A stretch of 64,000 bases of DNA from Glandiceps talaboti (taxonomy: Eukaryota; Hemichordata; Enteropneusta; Spengelidae), in contig NC_135557.1 in assembly GCF_964340395.1 (NCBI RefSeq), positions 24,231,375 through 24,295,374 of the forward strand, given 5' to 3'. The translations under genes and the position numbers were made by a program. Of the stretch, positions 32,301-44,300 are shown piece by piece; position 1 is the stretch's first letter, and each line of letters opens with the position of its first letter. The notes beneath the pieces were generated by a model that saw nothing but the letters and a program-made list of their open reading frames with translations, was not told where the DNA came from and searched no databases.

Positions 32301-35300
32301 TATCACTCATCATATCAGATACCGATACAACTGACATATCACTCATCATATCAGATACCGGTACAACTAACATATCTCAAGCTCATCAATTAATTAGTTC
32401 TCTATTAGATTCATTTTATCCGTAACAGTGAGTTTCTAGTTGATTTATTTTACTAAGGTGTCAAAAAATATATTATGTATATCGTTTCAAATCTGAAAAT
32501 AATCATTTGTACATAAATAAGTTTTGCTTACAAGCATAGCAATCATCTAATTTGATTGTAGCATGCCTCACGGTCCCATGCTACAAAAACCTAGCCAGTA
32601 AGTTGAGAAGTTAAAACAAAACTTTCTTTCCACGCAAATATTCACATGATTTATAAATAACTTTTACCGCAGTGCACTATAATACCATACAAATAAGTCT
32701 AATTTAACATGGTGGTTGGAACTACATTGTGGTTGGAACTAAGGATCTATAAAAGTTGTCATGGTGATTGTAACATGGTGGTTGGAACTACATTGTGGTT
32801 GAAACTAAGGATGTATGAGTTGTCATGGTGATTGCAACATGGTGGTTGGAACTAAGGACCTATAAGAGTTTACATAGTGATTGCAACATGGTGCACCATG
32901 TGTGTCAACAAACAAACAAACAAACAAACAAACAAACAAACAATCCCTTTATCCATACATGCATGTCACATGAATACTAAACTTTAAAGCTGCACTAGCT
33001 GCTACTGGAATGATTTTTGAAGGTGTTTTATTAAATATTATAACTTGCTAATAATATTGTACACCCTGTTTGCCATATATGATGGACATTGCATTGCATG
33101 ATACTACCAATGATACTGCCAAACAACTAAAAATATTCAATTACCCCCAAAAATGTATGATAATGCAAAATTATTCAATCAAATAACTTGATTGGATGAA
33201 CATTTTCAACTGAACAAACATTATTCCTGAACATGTGATTTGATTCAGCCAATCAAATCATTCTTTCATATTTGAATCAGCCAATCAATTCATTCCTCCT
33301 TAATTGATTTGGTAAATCTCACTGATTCAGCCAATGAAATCATTCTTTCATATCTGATCAGCCAATCAATTCATTCCTCCTTAATTGATTTGGTAAATCT
33401 CACTGATACAGCCAATGAAATCATCCTTTCATATTTGCTTCAGCCAATCAAATCATCTCTCTGATTCAACTGCACTGATCTCACCATCTGGAATCCTCCC
33501 TTTGTGTGATCTGTTTTTGGTGGTGCCATCAGATGTCAAAAATAATTCCTTAAGTCCTCGCTTTTCCATGGCCTGGGGACGGAATGTGATGGAATGCACA
33601 GAGGGAGTTTAAATCATGACATCACAGTGAAATTCAATCAAAGGGGAAGGAATGAAAAGGCAGGCAGAATGTGAAATTGCAACTAGAGTGCATTTTTTAA
33701 AGTGGGTACTTTATTTTACAATTCTTATCAAAGCAAAGCATTTAGCAGTTTTCATGCACCAGGTTGAGATGCATTACTCTGGTCTTATACACTGAGTAAT
33801 ATAGCAGTTGTGACTTGCCAACATATCTGTCAATAAAACTCTGCTGACCCAATACCTATTACCCCCCTCCCCCTCCCCCCTTACTGGCTGCCCTAGCAAA
33901 ATGAGTTCTTACTGATCAATAACATTGACCCCTTAACTGACTGTCTGATGGTTGACCTCCAACTGACTTTTGATTCTGATTGTCAGACCTCAGTGACTTT
34001 CCACACTCATATGAAGATGTCATCCTGTCTGTTTTGAGCTCAAGGGCATGATAATTTACATACCATGACACCTATATGCAAAGCAGTGTTTACCCATTGA
34101 AGGTGAGACAAATAAGGTAAATAGAATTAAAACCCAAGATAATAATGACAGTATAAGCAGTCACAGAAGCTCCATTACACAGCGTATACACCATGATGAT
34201 ATCTTACCACCTGGTATCTGTCCATTTGTGTATGCTGTACCACTGTTATCACTTGTCAAAAACAATTCCTTTATTCCTCTTTTCTCTAATGCCTACACCC
34301 AGAGTAAGCACGTGCAAAAGAGTTAGTACAAAATAGTGCTAACAGACCTGTTGCCGGTTCCAAAATGCATTGCGCATCGCTCCATACAACGTCATGTATT
34401 GTGTACACACCAAGGGGTTTGCACATGCTACTCAAAGGGACGGTTGTCACCTGACCGTACTCTGGGTTCACCAGTAAAATTCTCTCTCTATCACTGATGA
34501 TGTTTACTCCTTGTTCTATAAAATCACTCACAATCAAAGACGTCAACATGTCTTTCCATCATTTCCTGATGAAAATATTATTTCAAACGTAATAAAGACA
34601 AAACAAGACTAAACATAACAAGATAATCGAAATCCTCTCGCGCAATGCATTTTCGAACCGGAAAATTGGTCATAGCACAGAAAACACAGCAAACACAGAA
34701 ATGATGAGTTATTGTTTTGATAAGAAATGTGGCGACAAACCTAATAGAAATAAAAACAAAACAAGTTTATAAGATATAAATAAAATTCTTCTACAAAATA
34801 CATACTATCAAGTAAACTCTCTCTCTGTTTTTGTTTACATATTATTTAGGATATCATTTCTCGTTCATTTTATTTAGTTTCATAACAAGAAGAGGGAAAA
34901 CTTATAGAAACGGAAAATGAATATTTACACGGATAAATTCATTTACAAAAAAAATAAAAACTTGAAAATCATAAGACATAAACATCTCGATTTAAATATT
35001 ATTTGGGCCATTATTTCTTACTTGTATTCAACAAAGTTTTACTTGTTAGCTATACAATAGACCTATTATAATGTAAATACAGCTGCAGTCTTTTAATTGT
35101 CATTCCGTGGCTTTGTATTTTTATCCTGTTTCATATCATGTTTATACTTGTGTATATGTACATTTTGAAATAATTTTATACTTTTGTTCAGCGCATTGAG
35201 ATTGTTTTAATGTAATGCGCTCTATGAGAAATAAATATTATTATTATTATTATTAACGTGTTTGGGCACGATTGTAGGAAAACATGCCTATGCAACTATT

Positions 35301-38300
35301 TGGTGTGTTTTTTTAATTGTAGTTACAAAATGGCACAGTATGAGTTTTTTTTTTTTTTTATTGCAATCTCACTTTGTAGCTGTAAATATAAATTGCACTC
35401 AAATATGTTTTGGTAGAGTGAGTTGGCTTCTCTCCTGGTGAGGAATAGAAAGGTACACACCAGGAAAACATACAAAATCTACCAGTTGACACGTTAGCTC
35501 AGACGCCTAAAATATTCCAGCTAGTATTCAAGTGACACATGTCACTTTTCTTTCCTCTCAATTTCATATCAATAACAACTGTGTATTTACATTCAAATTT
35601 TTCCATATTGATTTTAAAACCACAAAGACTTGAGGTCTGGGTTATTATATAAAAATCAGCATTTATAACATTATTAAAATGGCCATATGGCTGAGGATTT
35701 GGGTTTTATTTTGGATTTTTAATTTATAAAACAATTTTATCATGGCTTCCTACTTGAAAAATCAATGTGAAACAACATAGACCAAGTCTGTGTGTGTAAC
35801 TCAATAAATTGCAGAAGATGAATAAATGTGTAAAATGTTCACTGTTCTATAACAAACTTTTAACATATTTTTTTTTAGCATTTTCAAATGCATTGAGTTT
35901 TAAGCATAGACTTTGTAAATGTTATTTCATGTTGATTTTTCAGGTAGGAGGCCATGATAAAATTGTTTTATAAATAAAAAAATCCAAAATAAATACCCAA
36001 TCCTCATCCATATGGCCACTTTAACTTCTTTGGAATAAGAATATTCTACTCTATTCCTATGCACAATTCATGTTTAATTTTCCTACATGAAATATGTAAG
36101 AATTTATTACATGAAAATTGTCTGATTTAAAGTACTTCTAATCTTAGAACTAGGACCTCTTACTTTGTTAACAGAAAAACTCACGTGAATAAACAATAAA
36201 AGATACAAGAGACGACACTTACCTCTTTAATATGTACCATATAATTGAGATCACTTCCATACGACCCATATTCATTTTCCACTTGCACTGCAATAATAGG
36301 ACCACCTTCAGAGTACTAGAGTATATAATTATACAAATTTAGAATTACAAGTATGTAATATTTATTTATTTTATTTATTTATTTAGTGCACATATAATAA
36401 CTCCTCAGATGTTATTACTCTGGTTTTTTTAGGCATCTACACAAACTAACACTATTTTTGTAACATGTTGATATAACAGTAGCCCCGTCTACACGGCACT
36501 AAAAATCCTACCTGAGGTAGGATTCAGGATAGTTTGAAGCCTGTGTAGATGCAAACGTGTCCTGAACCTGTCCTGAAACCGTCCTGACTTAGGTCACCTT
36601 TGAGAGGTTTCCTGAAACCCTCCTGACTTCGTCCTATGTACTGTCAGGACGAAAGGCGCGACATCTCTGCTGTAACCTTCCTACGTGTAGACACTAATCT
36701 ATCCTACCTCAGGTAGGACGCCCTACGTGTAGATGGGGCTAGTGATGAGCTATTAAATGGATGTTAGTTTAACTATTGTCTTAGACGGTTAGATCTCTGA
36801 AAACTAGTTCCATAAACTTGCAGTTAATGTTTTGAGACTTCCAATGTTTACACTATCTTGGGTCGTAGGTGATTAGATTCACACAACTGAGGAACCACTA
36901 TCATACACTTGTGGAATCTAGCTATCAAATTGAACAACACTAATTTTAGTTTGTGTCTATCTTAGTAAATTGAAGTCTTAATTACCAGAGTTGTATCTAA
37001 GGTAAAATAAAATGACAGGAAAAAGAACAAATTACATTTTCATTAACTTGAATCTTTTAAAGACCCACAATTCCATCCCAGGTTTACTAAATTGCTTTTA
37101 GACAAACCTGCTAAAGTGACCAGGGCGTGGTGGTGGTATGGTCTTTGATTCTGTACATCCAAGGCCATCGGCCCAAAGTACAAATGTAGTTGCTTATTTT
37201 TGAAGACAGTAAATAACTATGAAATAATTAAGTAAGTGGAAATGTTACAAATGAAATTATGATAAATTTACATAAATCTGTCTACGTAATTTCATAGCAT
37301 GAAATGTAAATACAGCAAGACATTGAAGAATGTGTACATTATCTGATGAAAGTAAATTGATGAATTTATCAGTAGTTGAAGGTTCAAAGTAAAATCTTGG
37401 TAAATACTTAGTTCTCACAACATTAAAAAAGGAACAAACTAACAGAAAATGATATTCATCCTCTACCTCATCTCATAGCTGGCATGACCTCATATATTTT
37501 TCAATACCATGTTTTCTATATGTTTTTACTCGTGACCAGGGCACTCACATACATTTACTTATCACTCTTGACGTGACTCAAGTACAGTTACATCCTTGCC
37601 AAAATTACCCAATAATCCCCTTTTTAGTGTTAGGTCCTGGCTTCATTCCCAGATGAAGATGGCTGTCACTCATTGAAATATTGGAAGAGTCTGATATTTC
37701 ATTGACTGTTGATTGATGAAATTAGTTTTGTTGTTTTCAGTGTATAAAACCTTGCAGTCATTGAATGAAATTAGTTTTGTTGTTTTCAGTGTATAAAACC
37801 TTGCAGTTATTTAATAAAATTAGTTTTGTTATTTTCAGTGTATAAAACCTTGCAGTCATTTCAACACAGTCTCCACTCAGCTGTGTCAAATCCACATTTC
37901 TGTTCAATTAGTTAAATTAAGTAGTAAAACTTTAATGAATGGGACTACTCCTCCTAATTGAAACGATATATAAAATGAGTTCATATTACTATCATAAATA
38001 ACTCATTCAAATTTTCACAAAGGCAGGTCGCTGGAATGTATGTCAATAATTTTGATGTTCTTATTTTCTCAATATGGCTATCTTTATTAACAAATATTTT
38101 ATCATCAAAACAGCATTCTCGCAAACCAGAGCTGTTATTTCTTCTGCGACACTTTGAAATAACGAGACAGCACGTTTTGGACGGTGCCGTAAAAGAGGTT
38201 ATGGTTTGTGACATTGCAAAACAGTAATATATTGCTTGCGATACCTCTAGTATGTATTAAAAGGAAGGTCACAAAAACATCTCTGAATTTCTGTTGAGTC

Positions 38301-41300
38301 TAGTCTTTTAAATATGGCTCCTGATCATCATCTGAATACCTTACCTGAAAAGGTTCAACTATGGGTATCTGAATATCTTACCTGAAAAGGTTCAACAATG
38401 GGTATCTGAATACCTTACCTGAAAAAGGTTCAACTATGGGTATCTGAATATCTTACCTGAAAAGGTTCAACAATGGGTATCTGAATACCTTACCTGAAAA
38501 GGTTCAACTATGGGTATCTGAATATCTTACCTGATAAGGTTCAACTATGGGTATCTGAATACCTTACCTGAAAAGGTTCAACTATGGGTATCTGAATACC
38601 TTACCTGAAAAGGTTCAACTATGGGTATCTGAATATCTTACCTGAAAAGGTTCAACTATGGGTATCTGAATATCTTACCTGAAAAGGTTCAACTATGGGT
38701 ATCTGAATACCTTACCTGATAAGGTTCAACTATGGGTATCTGAATACCTTACCTGATAAGGTTCAACTCTGGGTACCTGAATATCTTACCTGATAAGGTT
38801 CAACTATGGGTATCTGAATACCTTACCTGATAAGGTTCAACTATGGGTATCTGAATATCTTACCTGATAAGGTTCAACTCTGGGTATCTGAATATCTTAC
38901 CTGAAAAGGTTCAACTATGGGTATCTGAATATCTTACCTGATAAGGTTCAACTCTGGGTATCTGAATACCTTACCTGATAAGGTTCAACTATGGGTATCT
39001 GAATACGTTACCTGATAAGGTTCAACTATGGGTATCTGAATATCTTACCTGATAAGGTTCAACTATGGGTATCTGAATATCTTACCTGATAAGGTTCAAC
39101 TATGGGTATCTGAATACCTTACCTGATAAGGTTCAACTATGGGTATCTGAATACCTTACCTGAAAAGGTTTAACTATGGGTATCTGAATATCTTACCTGA
39201 TAAGGTTCAACTATTGGCATCAGGTAGTCAAAGTATGCATCGACTGCATTCAGAAACTTTGGATCGGTTGTCCTGACAGAGATATCAGGCTCATTTAACA
39301 ACCAACTGTTCAAAAGAAAAGTCAAATACATCACATCACATCAGTGATCACATTTGATATTTTATTTTTCTAACTATCATCCCCATATCTCAATAATTGA
39401 TTCTACTGTCTTTCATTAAAAACAACGGGATATACCAAATACTTGGATGATAGGGGTAAGCTTGTGAAACACTGGCATAAAATGATGCTTCATTAGATCT
39501 ACATTTCAATACTGATAATTTGTGCACTTAAGCACTAGCTCAGACATTTAGGCAGAAAATCTTCTTTGTAAATATCACAACTAGAACTGAAATCAGAAAT
39601 CAATATTTCTTTGGTGCAGTAGAGTTGATTGTACTCAACATGCTGGTACTGTAGTAAAACCACTAACCTAGGGAGTCCTCCAAAGTCCCATTCTGAGCAG
39701 ATATATGGTCCTGGTCTGAAGATAACATACAAACCTAACTCTTGTGCTAACTTAAGATACCCTCTGTAGAGAAAAGAAGACATATTTTATTTATAAAGCC
39801 GGTCACTCTGGAGGAAAGAAAAACAAACCTAGATGTCTACTACATTGTATGCTGCTACAGTGGAGAAAACAAGATCAACTTACTGGAGGAAAGATCAACA
39901 GACACCTTAGATGGCTACTACATTGTATGCTGCTACAGTGGAGACAACACAAACTTACTAGACAATGTAGAGGAAAGAACAACAAACATATAAGTTGGCT
40001 ACAGTGGAGGAAAGAACAACAAACACCTTAGATCATGGCTACTACATTGTATGCTGCTACAGTGAAGACAAGACGAACTTACTGGAGGAAAGAACAACAG
40101 ACACCTTAGATGGCTACTACATTGTATGCTGCTTCAGTGAAGGCAACAACACAAACTTACTAGACAATGTAGAGGAAAGAACAACAAACATACAAGTTGG
40201 TTACAGTGGAGGAAAGAACAACAGACACATTAGATGGCTACAGTGGAGGAAAGAACAACAGACACATTTGATGGCTGTAGTAGAGGAAAGAACAACAAAT
40301 GCAATAGATGGCTGCAGTAGGGAGAAGCAAATAAATTTATATCATATCACTATGGTAGAGAGAGTAACAAACACACAAGATACTAATAGTTTAGCAAAAT
40401 GCACTACACAATTAGACCTAACATGGATAAGTTAACTTCCTAGTATGGCAGAATTACATCAAATACATTTGATGACCATAGCGGAGAAAAATACTTTTTA
40501 TAACTTTAACAAATGTGAGGGCAGTGTCGGTTAGCCAGACTCTCGCTGCTGGGGGATCTACCTACGTGTACAAGAGCACCCCAAATGAGTGTCTGGGGAA
40601 ACTAGATTCAAACTCGTCCGTGCAGGAAGTAGATTCTAAAGCATTGCATGCTGGGGTATTCTTCCCATGTCCAAGATTGTAGGCTAAATGATTTAGGTAC
40701 TTTCGCGACAAGTTATCACTTCTCAAGAGAGTGACACATCTAAATTACGACAAACAGGCCTCATAAGCCTGTTATTTATGACTTGGAAGAAATGTACTAT
40801 GTGACTTCAGGCAAGCTAGGGTAGTTGAAACATGGTTTCCCAAGACTCTCATTTGGTGTGGTCTTGTAGGCAGAGCACCCAGCGGCAAGAATCTGGGTAA
40901 CCAAGACTAGTGCGGCGGGAAAAAGAGCTACATATTAGCTTCTGCAGAAGATTCAATAACAAGCACATATAACCATTTTGAATGACCAATATTAAAAACG
41001 ATCAAGAAACAACCCTGAATGCAAAGAGGTCAAGATAAATTTTACACAATATTTCACCAAGATTACATTAGTTGATCATTCCAGAGAATGCATAGCAATA
41101 TACTTATATATGTAAACTTTTCTGGTAAACCTCATGTCACTATAATAAACAATTATACTATACACGTTTAATAGCTTCACACAAAGTGGACCATACAATG
41201 GAGAAATTACTCATGCACCAAGTACAACAGAAATATTATAACTTACTCAAGGTCAAGAAACCCTTCAAAATTAAACTCTCCTTTCACCTCTTCATGTAAA

Positions 41301-44300
41301 TTCCATGGCACATACCTGAAATAGAAACATATATACAAAATAACATAAACAGAAAAGTCATTTTAAAGTTGTACAATTTCATAGTCAGGGCTTGAAATTA
41401 ACTTTTTTCTTTGGTTGTCCTAGTCGGCTACCAGTTTCAGAAAATGGTAGCCCAAGGATTGTGACCTCGAGACTGATATTCCTGAACTGAAAACGTATTT
41501 CCTCTATTGGAAATGTGTGTATTATTAAAATACTATCATGTCCATAAATCTTCCATCCTCATCACATAATCAGTGGTATCCAGAGTGTGAATTATGGTAA
41601 CCCCATGACCAGAATTGACAGTCTGTGGGCATGGGACTACTGTTAATAACCAGCCCTGATAGTAATTTCATGCCAGTTTTAGTATATGTGTTTTTTTTGA
41701 TATCATTGAATTTACAGAACTCTGATGGATAAGTTGACATGTTTTTAACAACATGCAATATAGTCCAGATCTTATGCATGGCTTTGAATCAGAAGATCTC
41801 TGTTCATCTCATTTATAATAATAATAATAATAATAATTTATTCCCAAAAATATATAGATATGTACAGTATATAGTAATTACAAATTATAATTACATTTAC
41901 TAGTCAAGATAAATACGTATATAAATAGCTAAAATGAAAGAGGAATGGAAATAGTTGTCTTGCAACTAATCTAGTCTAACCTAGTATAAATAGATTTGAC
42001 AATTAACAATAAATACTACCTCAGCCTAGTATCCTGGTGATGGGTTTGAATTCATTATTTCCCAATCAAAATTCTCAATTTTGGTCAAAAATGTATACCT
42101 CGAAAACTACATGGTCAATAGGGCTAAATATTTGGTGAGGATGTGTCTGAAAGTGTGTTCTGCAGATATTCCAATTAAATTATTGTTCAAAACATCTTGA
42201 TACAACTGGACCGAGTAAACATGACCACGTTGAGGATTTTGAGTATACCATTTTATTTTTAACCATTCAACTGGAGTAACTCCATTAAAACTATTCATTT
42301 AAAATGGACATATGGATGATGATTTGGTATTTATTTGGATTTTCAATTAATAAAACAAGTTTATCATGGCTTCCTACTTGAAAAATAAATGTCAAACAAT
42401 ATTGACTAAGTCTGTGTTTGTCATGCAGTACTTTGCAAAAAGCTAAAATATGTATAAAAAAGTTTGTTACTGTTGGTGCATGCTACTTTGTACAATAACA
42501 AACATTTGACACATTTAGTAATCTTTTGTAATTTATTAAGTTACAAATAAGGACTTCACGTACGTTGTGTCACGTTGATTTTACAAGTAGGACGCCATGC
42601 TAAAATTGTTTTATAAATTAAAAATCTAAAATAAATACCAAATCCTCATCCATATGGCCACTTTAACTACATTTGCTTCTTTATTAATTCATGAAACGTA
42701 TGCTGATATTCTAAAGAATTTTAAAAATGCATGTTTTTATACACATATATTATTTCTGCATTGGTATATCAATATTTAATAAAATCAAACAAAAATATGT
42801 GGACATTTACTCACAAAATATTGAGGTACAAGATGGTTGTTCACCACATAGAATTTACTGGCATATAATTACACAATAATGGAACATGTAAACATACAAA
42901 ATAAACAGTGCCATCTTTCATATTAGTCTAGTTCCAAACTGGTACAACATTACGTATTAAAAACTTCATTACTTTACCAGTCTAGTAAAGGCAGTTGTTC
43001 GAGCACATATTCCTGTGCTCCCCCAAACTGTGTTCATATAAACATGATGACATCATCGCATCCCCACATGATTTTACTTTAAACAGACTGGAGGGGGAGT
43101 CCTGGTTGGACATTTGCATAGCAGTGCAGTCCGATGACGACAGCTTGTCAGTTTGTGATGAATTAATACTGACATGTGCCCCTTGCGCTTTGCTCACTAC
43201 AGGGGAGCACCACAATTAACATCTTTTGTAACTGCCTTGACTAGACTGGTAAAGTCATGAAGTGTTAAATACGTAATACTGTACCAGTTTAGAACTCTAG
43301 ACTAGTAATGAAGTTTTCAATATGTAATACTGTACCAGTTCAGAACTAGTCTATCTGTCTGTCATGATACAGTGTACATGTGTACTAGCAGCATTCAGTT
43401 TTGTTTTGAGTTCATTTTTTTCTGTTTTTAAGCTTTTTTCCTTCTGATTTTTAACTAGAAAACAAATGCTACAATTTCTGCTACTCATTTGCAAATAGAC
43501 AGGTTAGGGGATATTTAAGAAATTAATCAAGAAGTCTTCAAGACCCAAGAAACATTCAAAGTTACCCCATTCATGAAAAATTACATTTCAATAGGAAGTG
43601 ATACTCATCTTCAATTTATTATCAATGCCAGGTCCTAGCTGCAATAATTGTAGCGTTTGACGTGATTTTGAGGGCTTTTTCGTCTGTTTTTGTGCCTTTT
43701 TTAGGGTTTTAACCCGAATCAAAGTTGATTTACAGCCTTGCAACCTTTCTATCAGTAAGAGCTAAAGCAAATGAATTGGAACTTTAACCTTTAACCGTAT
43801 TGTGTTTCTTGTTCATAGTGATTTGTATTTTGGGTCAATGGCCTTTGAATGCAATAAATGACCTAATCATATGGGGTATGTCTTACTGACTCAATTCTAA
43901 CAGTTCTCAACACAAGCTAGTAGGTTCCCAAGGCTAAGAGGTACAATGTACAATGACAGGCAGCTAGTGATGTGAAACAGCAGTACAGTAAACATGTTAC
44001 ATGATTCACCATACACACCATATATAAGAAACCTTAATTTCTTTCTGTTATTGACTATAGATGAAAGTAAATTTACACATACATGATGCATTGACAAGTC
44101 CAATTCATCATCTCAGTTACATAAACCAGGTAACAACAAAATAAAAACCTCTTCTGTAAATTTATACAATTCCTGAAACACATGCACTATGTTGTGAATT
44201 ACATTTATTGATTCATATTTTGTGTTATACGTTGTTGTTGTTAACATTGTTGCCGTTTCTGATGAACTCATTTTATAGTCATACGTCATACATAATCAAC

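Noticed and set aside
39995-40435. 146-codon plus-strand frame
   Set aside because: Consists of irregular repeats in GLB1L2 intron 2, with no domain and opposite to the gene.
42982-43219. Overlapping frames on both strands
   Set aside because: They fall in the loop and arms of the TAGTCTAG hairpin element and show no protein features.
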